Origin: Tetracentron sinense
Lineage: Eukaryota > Streptophyta > Magnoliopsida > Trochodendrales > Trochodendraceae
Assembly (NCBI GenBank): GCA_015143295.1
Contig: CM026568.1
Coordinates: forward strand, 15,568,607 to 15,632,606
Length of the DNA stretch: 64,000 nt
Direction: 5' to 3'
Shown piece after piece: positions 1 to 9,459 of the stretch. How positions within the stretch are numbered: position 1 is the first letter of the stretch; each line of letters starts with the position of its first letter. The position numbers were made by a program, and so were the translations under genes. Below the pieces are notes generated by a model that was not told the origin of the DNA, did not search any database, and worked only from the letters and a program-made list of their open reading frames with translations.

Positions 1-560
1 GTATCTTCCTTTAATAACTTTGCACCAAAGAGCCTCTGGATACTTTAGCAATCTTCATCCTTGTTTTGCCAGAAGAGCATCATTAAAGTGTAACAAATCC
101 CTAAAACCCATTCCTCTTGAATCCTTGGACTTACAAATAGATTCCCAACTGTTGAAATGAATTTTTTTTCAGTTACTCTCTTTCCCCACCAAAAGTCAGC
201 TACCGCCAGATTGACCTCTTTACAAAATTTGACTGGCAGCCGAAAACAACTCATAGAGAATGCTGGCATAGCTTGAACTACCGCTTTTATTAACACCTCT
301 CTTCCTGATTGGCTTAGCAACTTACCCTTCCAAGATTGAATTTTTCTCATTATTCACTCTCTCTACTAAGAAAATAAAGAATTAAGCCTTTGATCTCCCA
401 AACTCAGTTGGGAGACCTAAATACTTTTCAGGAAGCAATATATGTTTAATGTGAAGTAAACGAGACAACAACTTTTGAAATTTCCAAGGAGAATTTGGGC
501 TAAAAATTGTGTCTGGTTTAGCAAAGTTAATCATTTGGAAGTTAGTGTTTTTTTGCTAGT
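1..560 (-). pseudogene. LINE reverse transcriptase fragment (3' part)
   Basis: The minus-strand frame at 45-350 reads like the end of a plant L1-type reverse transcriptase, with the family hallmarks WKGKLLS.GREVLIKAV, AMPAFSMSCF and FWWG. Upstream sequence to about 560 is compatible with the same element but is broken by stops. The fragment enters the window from the left and faces another LINE on the opposite strand that starts near 600. It has no intact ORF and is a dead remnant. The family call is firm; the right boundary is approximate. Confidence 0.7.
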
Positions 561-599
561 CATTACTAGATCTCTTCATTGCTATTTCAAGAGTTCTCA

Positions 600-1127
600 A
601 GGATTCTGTATTGGGAGATCCTCTCTCTTCACTCATATTTATCTTGGTCTATGAGATTTTAATTTGAATTATTCAAAAACCCTCACCTCACTTTCGGAAG
701 GCTTTTATGTTGGTCAATGAAATATGCATATGTCACATCTTTAATTTGCATATGACAACACTTTTTTATTCTATGGCGCCTCCTGTAGGCAGCTAGTGCT
801 TGTCAGATGTCTATTTCGATATGTTGAAGCAATGTTGGGGCTGAAAATCAATTTTGGAAAGAATACAATCTTCAAAGTGGGTGAGGCCTCTAATTTCGAA
901 GAGTTGGTAACTTATCTTGGTCTATCCTTAGGTGTCCTTTTAAAGCCAAAATAGTTTGGAGTCCGGTCATTCAGAGATTTTTCAAAGAAGCTCATTTGCA
1001 ATCTCCCAAAATCATTGTACCTTTTCAAATGGGAAAAATTCAAACTAATAAAAAGCACCATTTGCAATATCCCGACATACTTCTTATCCTTGTTCAAAAC
1101 TCCTGTCTCACTTACATCCATCCTAAA
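600..1127 (+). pseudogene. LINE reverse transcriptase, piece 1 of a split element
   Basis: The + strand carries degenerate L1-type RT. GDPLSS is near 620, followed by a decayed FADD box (FAYDN) and then the thumb region (GASCRQL, LKINFGKN, YLGL). It ends with a recognisable TFFLSLF-like stretch at 1070-1110. The reading frame shifts and contains stops. The sequence is interrupted exactly at 1127 by the SIRE element and resumes at 14745 after it. The flanking CTAAA is duplicated (1123-1127 and 14745-14749). Confidence 0.7.
1123..1127. repeat. Target-site duplication CTAAA (left)
   Basis: CTAAA lies immediately left of the SIRE element and is identical to 14745-14749 on its right. A five-base duplication is the usual footprint of copia integrase. 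Confidence 0.9.
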
Positions 1128-1859
1128 TGAAATTTATCCAGATCAATAATCTCTAAGACCTAGAGGGGGGGTGAATAGGTCTATCTAATAATTTCTAACC
1201 AATTTTAATTTTTCAATTAATATGTTTAGAAATCAATAAACAATTCAATCAAACAATCCACACAAATCAAACACAGAAGATTTTTACGTGGAAAACTCTA
1301 ACGGGAAAAAACCACGGGACCTTGTCCAGCAATAAACTTCACTATGAAAAGATATCAAGTACAAGACAAGACCTTACCAAAACAGAAACGACGTTCCTAG
1401 GTATAGACTCTTACTCTTGATTTCCACGAACCAGCAGGTTCGATCTCCGCCGTAGCAGCTTCGGTTCCACACCGACCAAATCTTCTCAAGCTACTTCAAA
1501 ACCACGATCACACACGATCGATCTCCTTCCACGAAGGCTCATGATCAAACACCGGACACACACACAAAGTGTAGGGTTGTGAATCAATTTAGAAAGTTTC
1601 AAACCCTAGAGGGATCTCATACAGATCTGAGATCACTCAATGCAAGATCAAAGGTTTAGATCTATACTTGCATTCTCTAGGATCAAAGAAAGAGGAGGGA
1701 TCAACAAAGATCTAATAAAAGCAATAAGAAAAACCCTAGAAGAGTTTCTTAGACCTCTACTCTTTCAAAAATATCAAAGACCCGAATTAGGTCTCCAAAC
1801 ATTTGTTTATACAGGGTTTAAAAAAAGAATCCAGAAAAAGAAAAATTCTTTTTACGGGG

Positions 1860-2044
1860 ACCGATCCATCGGTGCTCATTACCGATCGTTCGGTCCAAAA
1901 CGGATCGCTCGGTCCTCATGACCGATCGCTCGGTTATAAATCATCTCTCTGGAAAAATACCTCATACAAACTTTTTGTCCAGTCGATAGCCACCGATCGC
2001 TCGGTAGGCCACCGATCGATCGGTCTCAACACCGAGCGATCGGT
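1860..2044. promoter_or_regulatory. Palindrome array in 3' LTR (7 sites)
   Basis: Seven 14-bp sites related to ACCGATCGATCGGT start at 1860, 1881, 1900, 1921, 1992, 2011 and 2031. The spacing inside each cluster is 19-21 bp. Two sites have one substitution relative to the other LTR (ACCGATCCATCGGT and ACCGATCGTTCGGT). The array lies upstream of the LTR TATA box in the minus-strand sense. Confidence 0.85.
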
Positions 2045-2140
2045 TGAGACAGAATTGTTTTCAAACCATGATTCATTTCATTGTTATTTGATTCAAATGA
2101 AATCAAACAAATTTGTTAGGTTTAAAACTATCCTCCTAGG

Positions 2141-4592
2141 TGTGAGCATGGGATCTTCCTACCCACTTTCACAATTATATGTTTTGACTTGAGTCGCCAC
2201 CTATTCATTCTTAGGGATAGGTCCCGGGTATTTGTTTGTTTGGATAAGGCAAATGGTCTAATCAGAGTTAGGGTAAGTGGTTCGATTAAGCCCTGAAGAA
2301 GGTGTTAGGCACCCCAAGACCCCCGTTTTATAACGGTTACCTACTCCCTAAACTTAAGCCAATTATAATCTCAAAGTTTAATTAGAATGTCCAAAGTTTT
2401 TAAGTGAGTGCTAATCCAAGAAAAATAGAAAGCTAGATGGCTAGGGTCGAACCCGAGTTGGGTTGCCTACGTACTCACATGTGAGATCAGACCGAGCGTA
2501 GTTCTGGCACATGAGTCCGTGCTGAGGCTAGGGGGTAGTGTGTGTGTGCATAGGGTGGTCAAAGGGTCTAGCCTAGAAGGCTATGGTTTAGTTGACCGGG
2601 GAGGTCAAGTGCACAAGGGGTAAGTCTAACCGCGGTTAGAGGAGATTTAACTATAGTTAGGTGAGCTAACCAAAGCTAAAGAGATCCTACAAGTCTCTTT
2701 TTGGTCTTTTTGTATTTTTTATATTTTTTGAGATTTTTGGGGATATTTGAATGTTTTTTATATTTTGGTTATATTTAAATGTTTTTGGTGTTTTGAGATT
2801 TTATCATGTTTTTGGTATTTTGAGATTTTATCATTTTTTTGAATTTTCATATAGGTAAGGTTTTGACAAACTTAACTAAAGTCAAATTTAGTCCAAGAGT
2901 TTGGCTAAAAGATTATAGTTTAAGACATAAAGAGGGATGTGTCTTATGAATAGTAAATGGTCTATTACCAACACCTATTTTGTTGGATTGATGTTGATAA
3001 TAGATCAAATACCATTGTCTTTAGTATGAAACATTTTTAAGAATGTCCTCTTTAAGTCCTTACACCATCATTTATCTTAAGTCCTTAAACCATTACCTAC
3101 CCATTCAACATAGAACATGAAGGAAAAATAAAAAAATGAAAGAAAATGAAAACTCATCCTCTCCCTTTTAAGGTGGTTCATTTACACCATTATTAATGAT
3201 GTAATGTTGCTCTAAAGAATGTTAGGGAGGGGATGAGCTTTCACAAAAAATTCTAGAAAGAGGACTAGAATCTCAAAAGGAAACAAAATGAAAAAGAGAG
3301 GTATAGCTTTAGCTTCCACTCTTTATGGGCCTACCCATATCCACACTTGTGGGTACATAAAAAAGAAGAAAATATGTACATGGAAATGAAAAGAAAAAAT
3401 GAGCATCTCCTTGCCTTTGATATGGGGTCCCTCTACACCATTAGATTGGTGTAGAGAGGCCCAACTATGCTTGAGAAATGAGAGATCAAGAAGAGAGAAC
3501 CAAATAAAAAAAAAGATTAAAAAAAAAGAGAAAATGAAAGACGGAGTGCCTACTCCTCCAAGAATTCTCCTTCAATGCTCCAAGGGGTAGGGTTTTAGAA
3601 TCCACAAAGGAAGAGAGTTAGTGAAGAACTCTAAGCTTTTAGTCTTAGAATTCTTTCCAAACTCTAAACCTTAGTTTCTTCTCCATTCTTCAAACTCAAG
3701 AGAAACACAAGTGGGTAGGAACCTTCTAGGGGTCTTGAGGGATGGATCTAAGGAGCTAAGGGATTGGTATTTATAGGAAAACTAAGAGGTTGAGTTGTGT
3801 CTTTTACATGGGGGATAAAAGGAGCTAGTGGGTAAAGACTTGAGTGTTGTAAGGTGAGTTGATAGATTGAGTGTTGTAAGGAGTGTAAGAGAGTTGATGG
3901 TTGAGTATTGTAAGTGGTGTAAGAGAGGTGTAAGAGAGTTGGTGGGTTGAGTGAACTATGAGTTATATGGGTATGGGTTCTAGGATATAGGGTGTAAAAA
4001 AGGTATAAGAGAGTTGGTGGGTTGAGTGAACTATGAGTTATATAGGTATGGGTTGATGTAAGAGAGGTGTAAGAGAGTTGGTGGGTTGAGTGAACTATGG
4101 GTTATATGGGTATGGGTTGTAGGATATAGGGTAGGTGGATATGGATATGTGGATTAGGTCTTATGGATCATGGGTTATTAGTAGATGGGTCATGGGTTAT
4201 GATTATTGGACTTTGACTATGACATTTGGGCTTGGGCTATGGAAATAGGCTTTGGCTTAGGCAATTGGGTGATTGGGTATTTGGGCTTGACTACTTGGGT
4301 TGGGTAATAAAATTAGGTAATTGGGTTTGATTGAGTTGTCTAGGTATAAGTTTGGTCAAATGGGCTTGGGCCTTGGGTATACCTAGGGCTTACTAAGGTT
4401 AGGCTAGGGCTACTTAGGGTTTGGGTTTAAGACTACCTAGGGTTAAGCTTAGGGTTAACTAGGGTCTTAACTAGGGTTTAGTCCTATGGTTAAGGGTTTA
4501 CCTAGGGTTTGGAACTAGGGTTGATCTAGGGTTTGGACCATAGCTAAATTAATTAACCACGGTTAAGGGGGTGTAAAAATAGGGTGCTGACA
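2141..4592 (-). mobile_element. Solo LTR of a Ty3/gypsy-like element
   Basis: 2452 bp inserted in the SIRE 3' LTR. It has a perfect 5-bp target duplication CTAGG at 2136-2140 and 4593-4597. The ends are TGTGAGCA and TGCTGACA, a near-perfect 8-bp inverted repeat in the TG...CA form of LTRs. There are no coding domains. A TATA motif on the minus strand (TATAAATA, 3768-3775) and the typical minus-strand start TGTCAGCACCC suggest minus orientation. The text around 2190-2500 resembles Tat/Ogre-type LTRs; that family assignment is from memory and uncertain. It presumably arose by LTR-LTR recombination. Confidence 0.85.
3928..4130 (+). repeat. Minisatellite inside solo LTR
   Basis: Three imperfect copies of a unit of about 65-75 bp start near 3928, 4001 and 4067. 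Each contains TAAGAGAGTTGGTGGGTTGA followed by GTGAACTATG and a TATGGGTATGGGTT tail. Confidence 0.75.
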
Positions 4593-4813
4593 CTAGGTAT
4601 GTTTAGAGTTATCTAAGCCAAATCCAACCTAGGTAGGGGTCTCTAAGTCCATTACCTTTCTAGATCCAGAGTAGGAGCTTTTTCTTCACTTTCTTCAATC
4701 TTCTTTAAGCTTTAGCTCTTCTCTTCTGACAAGTTGAACATGACTCGACGACTCGACTCACATGACCTATCTAATGATCACGGAATTTGCCAACACCTAT
4801 TTAGGGATTTACA

Positions 4814-4825
4814 ATCTCCCCCTTT
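4814..4825 (-). promoter_or_regulatory. Polypurine tract of SIRE element
   Basis: Read on the minus strand this is AAAGGGGGAGAT, directly before the 3' LTR. It is the expected plus-strand primer site for reverse transcription. Similar purine runs recur inside the element at about 5181-5195 and 6991-7005 and could act as extra tracts. Confidence 0.85.
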
Positions 4826-5408
4826 GGCAATTCCGGGACAAAACAAGACTAACTCATATTCTAGGTTCAAATTTTCCCAAATGATTCAAAAATGGAAAAT
4901 TGACCTTTACATGACTCAAAAATAATTACAGGACTTTTGACATGTTAGCTTGTCATGATTCACCGAACTTAGAACCTGTTTGCCTGCACATGCTAAATCA
5001 AAAACCTGTCAAGCATGGGAAATAAAATATGGGATAAAATATTTGAAGAATGAAAATATGTATTACATAACATCCACAATTCCACAATACTATATCCATA
5101 ACAGGTTAAGCATTCCATAACATCATCCAAAACATTTATAACCTCATCCAACACATTAACACATTACACATTAATCATAACTCTCCCCCTTTTTGGCTCG
5201 AAATGCCAAAGGTGGACTAGAAAATTAATGCATAACCATCCAAATGAGATGAGATAGAAGATAATGAGCATAAACTATTCAAATGTATACATTCATAACA
5301 AGTCAATAATATCCAAGTAGGTTTGTACTAAGTACAACCAAGACAAAATATATCGAAATGTCAAACAAAAACTATCACTCAACTAAGATAAACTCCAATC
5401 ACGAACTA

Positions 5409-6659
5409 TCACTCCTGCTCATCATCAGAAGTGAGTTGGGACTCATAGTAAGCTCGAAAATCCCGAACATCTCTCTGTACGCCTAGCACGGCTGCATCGA
5501 GAGATCCAAGTCTACCACGAACCTCTGTAGTAAACTCCTCGTATGATGAAACATGAGTCCTGAGATCCATCTGCATCTCTCGCATCATCCTGGCAAGATC
5601 ATCCATAGTGGCCGGAGGAGGACGAGATGACCCAGCACCAACTTCTGCTCCCTCCTCTGTATCTCGAACTGAGGCATGTGAAAAACTCTGAGCTAGGGTC
5701 TTTTTGTTGATTGGACCCTTAGGAACTCGAGTAAGAACACCAGGAGGAGCGATAACTCCTTGAGAACCAAGAAGTTTAGTGATGAGTGAACCAAATGGTA
5801 GGGCTCCAACTGCTGTACTAGTTTGATGGGCTTGGATCATCAAGTCAATGATGTGAGCGGCAAGATCAATATCACGCCCACGTAGAAGACTAAACAGAAA
5901 TCTAGCTCTATCTTCCCTAAGGTCCGCAGTATGAACCTTTGGATGGATATTTGCACTCATAACGAGGTTTACTAGTCTAGCATCCTTAGTGAGTTTCGCC
6001 ACTTCAATAAGAGACCCAACCCAAAACGAAGGAGTACCACTAAGAAAGGTAACAACATGTTCCATGGAGTCTTTATCCTCATCACTCTTATAATTATAAG
6101 GATAATATGCATTTGGAACTCGAGGACAGCCAAGGAATTTAGAAATCAAATCAGCATTTATGACAATAGATTGTTCTAATGCTCGAGATTTGAATGACCA
6201 TTTTTTCTGGTTGATTTCAGAAAAATTAGAGTAAAATTCCCTAACTAACTGGACAGAAGCAGGACCGGATAAGGTAAGTATATCTTCCCATTTACGATCT
6301 GAAATGAGTTTAGGAAGATAATAATCACCAAAATCGGAAATATGTATGTCCCTTTCAACCATTACACCTTTCTTGCTAAAATACTCACTATAGAGTTGAG
6401 CAGCAGTAGGACTTATAAACTGGGATAATTGACTGGATTGGGAAGATGAAGCTTTACCTTTATTTTTTTGAGTTTTATCAGCCAAAGATTTTTGTCGATT
6501 CTCAGTTGTAGAATCTATCATTCTACGAATTGGCCTGTCCCCAATTGAAATACCATGTCCTATTGGAGTGAAAATAAAAGGCTCTTGGTTTTCCTCATCT
6601 TCAGGAGGATTCTCTTGGTTGTTGAGGACCAACCTCCGACGTTTGGGAATGCCAGACAT
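5409..6659 (-). CDS. Third ORF of SIRE element (plant transposon protein family)
   Basis: An intact ORF between RNase H and the 3' LTR, in the same orientation as pol. The frame opens at 6698, but the Met at 6659 (MSGIPKRRRLVL...) is the likelier start, giving about 416 residues. It has a basic, low-complexity N-terminus (PKRRRL resembles a nuclear localisation signal). A globular centre follows (VMVERDIHISDF, VREFYSNF, ISKFLGCPR), which resembles the plant transposon-associated domain often annotated as 'putative plant transposon protein'. The C-terminus is predicted coiled coil, rich in Glu and Arg. No transmembrane segment is seen, so it is not an obvious envelope protein although it sits in that position. 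Its function is unknown. It is unbroken while gag-pol carries stops. Confidence 0.8.
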   Translation of the reverse strand: MSGIPKRRRLVLNNQENPPEDEENQEPFIFTPIGHGISIGDRPIRRMIDSTTENRQKSLADKTQKNKGKASSSQSSQLSQFISPTAAQLYSEYFSKKGVMVERDIHISDFGDYYLPKLISDRKWEDILTLSGPASVQLVREFYSNFSEINQKKWSFKSRALEQSIVINADLISKFLGCPRVPNAYYPYNYKSDEDKDSMEHVVTFLSGTPSFWVGSLIEVAKLTKDARLVNLVMSANIHPKVHTADLREDRARFLFSLLRGRDIDLAAHIIDLMIQAHQTSTAVGALPFGSLITKLLGSQGVIAPPGVLTRVPKGPINKKTLAQSFSHASVRDTEEGAEVGAGSSRPPPATMDDLARMMREMQMDLRTHVSSYEEFTTEVRGRLGSLDAAVLGVQRDVRDFRAYYESQLTSDDEQE

Positions 6660-6722
6660 GAGATAGGCAAGAAGGATTAACGACAAAAGGAAAGTCATGG
6701 AAGAAAACGCAAGAAAACGATG

Positions 6723-6774
6723 CCCTAGATGAGAAAATCAATCTAAATCCAAGAAAATGCACAAAGCTTACCTT
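6723..6774 (-). other. Possible tiny intron in ORF3 leader
   Basis: On the minus strand AAAAGGTAAGC near 6774 is a strong donor match, and CTCATCTAGGGC near 6723 is an acceptor match. The interval is only about 50 bp, shorter than most plant introns, so splicing here is uncertain. Confidence 0.3.
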
Positions 6775-6897
6775 TTAGATGCTTGGGAAACCTTTAAAAT
6801 CGAATGGAATGACCGTAGGAAAGATTTGGAGGAGAGGTAACCGAGAGATCGCTCTGGAGATCGGAGAACAAGTGAATAAAAAAAATAGAAATGAGGG

Positions 6898-6955
6898 TTT
6901 TATAACTCTGTTCACGAAAGACCGATCGATCGGTCTTTAACACCGAGCGATCGGT
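6898..6955 (-). promoter_or_regulatory. Candidate internal promoter for SIRE ORF3
   Basis: Two 14-bp palindromes, ACCGATCGATCGGT (6921-6934) and ACCGAGCGATCGGT (6942-6955), start 21 bp apart. They are followed on the minus strand by TATAAAA (6898-6904) with 16 bp between. A pyrimidine-rich leader leads to the ORF3 Met about 240 bp downstream. The same motif forms the seven-site array in the LTR promoter. The motifs and the TATA box are seen directly; promoter activity is inferred. Confidence 0.55.
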
Positions 6956-8130
6956 GGTCTGAAAAATTTTCAAAAATTTTACTTTTAAAACCTTTTCTCC
7001 CCCTCAACCAATGAAACATTGAAAACTCATTTTCACCTCAAAATAACCAATTCACCAAAAAAAAAATTGCAATAATTGATTTCATTAAAATCATAAAGAA
7101 TAATCACCCAAGAATTGATATATCAAGTACAGTCATAAACAAGGATTATGTAAACAATAATTGATTTTCACCGGTGATTAATTATGGTATTTGCATCAAA
7201 TTCACAATCAGAGTCAAGAAACAATTAGAAGTAATGTGAGTGTGAAATCAAAACTCATTACTTGACTCTTTGAATTGGTTTTCTTCCTTAAGCTAGATTT
7301 TAACATTATAGCTCAAATGGGACTCTAAAATTTTCAAAAACTAGTTTTAAAACCAATAAACATCCATACTTATATGATGAGCAATTTTTACCCCAAATTT
7401 GACTAACAGATTTATTTCATTTCTTTTTCAGTCAAATTGTTCTCATTGTGAAAATTCTTTTTGGAGTACACATATATAGTTTTTAGTACATTGGTGACTT
7501 TCACACAAGTGAGAAGGTAGCTCTTTCTAATGACAGTGGGGGCTTTCACACTAGCAATCCATATAGATACCTACTGTTTGTCTAGGTAGCCATTACTCAC
7601 TGTTTGCATTCACTAGTAGCTATCACACAAACTCACAGGTAGTTCTCTCCATGTCAATAATTTTTTACAACTAGGGGGCTCACCTTATGAAATTTTTTAT
7701 GACATTGGTTATACTAGATTTGATTAATCTAGGGAACCATATGGTATAATATCAGAACCTTTAAATAGGAACTAATACCATCTAAAGAATCAGTCAGAGT
7801 GTATATGCAATAGATAACATCTTTGTTTACTCAACTCTAACTGAGATTAGTTAGCATGACCAAATTCAATCACAAGATCAAACCAACAATTGAACTATCC
7901 TATATTACTCAATCCTATGAAATATTTATCATTGGATTATATGTTCAAATATGATTTCAAGGAAATAACATTAAGCAAAATGATAGGACAAAGAAGGTCA
8001 TACAAACACATTATTTTTTGCAATATTTTTCAATTTTTTGAATGTTTTTGGATTTTTATTAATTAAAAAAAATAGCTCTATGACACAAATAGAACATAAA
8101 GAACACATAGGCTATGAAACAAGTACATTT
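6956..8130 (-). other. SIRE spacer between pol and ORF3
   Basis: Non-coding, AT-rich element sequence of about 1.2 kb with no ORF I can defend. It contains a purine-tract-like run at about 6991-7005 on the minus strand. No other structure was recognised. Confidence 0.6.
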
Positions 8131-8934
8131 TTACTCAACTCCGCACAAACCTATGGATTTCCTAAGGAGTTCAAACCTAAGGGAATCTAAGGGTTTTGTA
8201 AGAATGTCCGCAAATTGATTCTCTGTTTGGACATACTCTATAGACACAATCTTTTGCTCAACAAGATCACGGATGAAGTGATGTCTAATGTCTATGTGTT
8301 TTGTGCGAGAATGTTGAACGGGATTTTTGAAAATATTGATAGCACTTGAATTATCACAATACACAGTCATAGTGCTCTGTTCAATCCCATAATCATTCAA
8401 CATCTGCTTCATCCACAGAAGTTGAGTGCAACAACTGCCAGCTGCTATGTACTCAGCTTCTGCAGTGGACAATGAAATTGAATTCTGCTTTTTGCTAAGC
8501 CAAGCAACTAAGCAATTTCCAATATAGAAACATCCTCCAGAGGTGCTTTTCCTATTATCAGCATTTCCGGCCCAATCGGCATCGGAATATCCAACTATCG
8601 TGGCATTTTTATCAAAAGAATACAAGAGGCCAAATGATAGAGTTCCACTCACATATCGAATGATACGCTTAACTGCAAGCAAGTGAGACTCTTTTGGGCT
8701 CGCTTGATAGCGGGCACATGCACCAACACTAAAGGCTATGTCAGGTCTAGTAGCAGTTAGGTAGAGTAAACTACCAATCATGCTTCTATAAGAAGTTTGA
8801 TCAACATCTTTGCTTGTAGCATCTTTACTAAGTTTTGTAGTAGAACTCATAGGAGTCCTTACATGCTTAGCAGAGCTCATGCCAAATTTCTTCACTAGAT
8901 TTTTAGCATATTTGATTTAAGATACTGAGATCCC
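8131..8934 (-). pseudogene. SIRE RNase H region of Pol
   Basis: This is the C-terminal end of reverse transcriptase (MIGSLLYLTATRPDI) followed by copia RNase H. Visible hallmarks are YSDADWAG, the KSTSGG run, LSTAEAEYIAA, VYCDNSSA and the terminal ADILTKPL. The ORF is 254 residues and is complete to its natural stop. It is separated from the upstream RT only by an in-frame TAA near 8917, where relatives have a Gln codon. It lies in the same frame as gag and the rest of pol. Confidence 0.88.
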
Positions 8935-9456
8935 AGAATCCAATTGCTTGATCTGAAGACCAAGGAAGAAACTTAGCTCACCAACCATGCTCATTTCAAA
9001 TTCATTTTTCATTTGTTCAGCAAATGAACGAGCATGTAAGTCTAATGTGGAACCAAACACTATGTCATCAAAATATATCTGGGCGATGACAATATCATCT
9101 TTCACATTCTTTATGAAAAGGGTTCTGTCTACTCCCCCTCTCGAAAATCCGTTTTCCAAGAAATAAGTAGTCAGCCTCTCATACCAAGCTCTTGGAGCTT
9201 GCTTTAAACCATAGAGGGCCCTTTTTAGCCGATAGACTTGATCAAGGTGATGTGGATCTTCAAACCCTTTTGGTTGTTCCACATAGACTTCCTCATGTAG
9301 AATGCCATTCAGAAAGGCACTCTTAACATCCATTTGAAAAAGTTTGAATTTCATATGGCAAGCCACAGCTAGAAGAATTCTTATTGATTCTAGCCTGGCT
9401 ACAGGAGCAAACGTTTCATCGAAGTCAATACCTTCAATTTGGGTGTATCCTTGTGC
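8917..9456 (-). pseudogene. SIRE reverse transcriptase core
   Basis: Copia RT with [33 protein letters not shown] and a YFDD active-site box. The usual copia box is YVDD; the two aspartates are kept. An in-frame TGA at about 9457 separates it from the N-terminal RT in the upstream ORF, and a TAA ends it near 8917. No frameshift was detected. Confidence 0.88.
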
Positions 9457-9459
9457 AAC

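Larger units (their letters stand above)
1128..4813 (-). repeat. 3' LTR of SIRE element, interrupted by a solo LTR
   Basis: It matches the other LTR (13514-14744) almost base for base over 1128-2140 and 4593-4813. It starts TGAAATTTATCC and ends GGGATTTACA on the + strand. About 1.23 kb is LTR; the rest (2141-4592) is another insertion. Short + strand ORFs rich in DRSVG at 1640-2192 are products of the palindrome array, not genes. Confidence 0.93.

Noticed and set aside
1640..2192. + strand ORFs rich in DRSVG/DRSIG repeats (also 14027-14547)
   Set aside because: They are the antisense reading of the palindrome array and leader in the SIRE LTRs. They appear in both LTRs and have no independent gene signals.
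5409..6698. Envelope gene of an endogenous retrovirus-like element
   Set aside because: The position fits, but I see no signal peptide in the likely protein start and no transmembrane anchor. The hydrophobic stretch lies only in the 13 codons before the more plausible Met.
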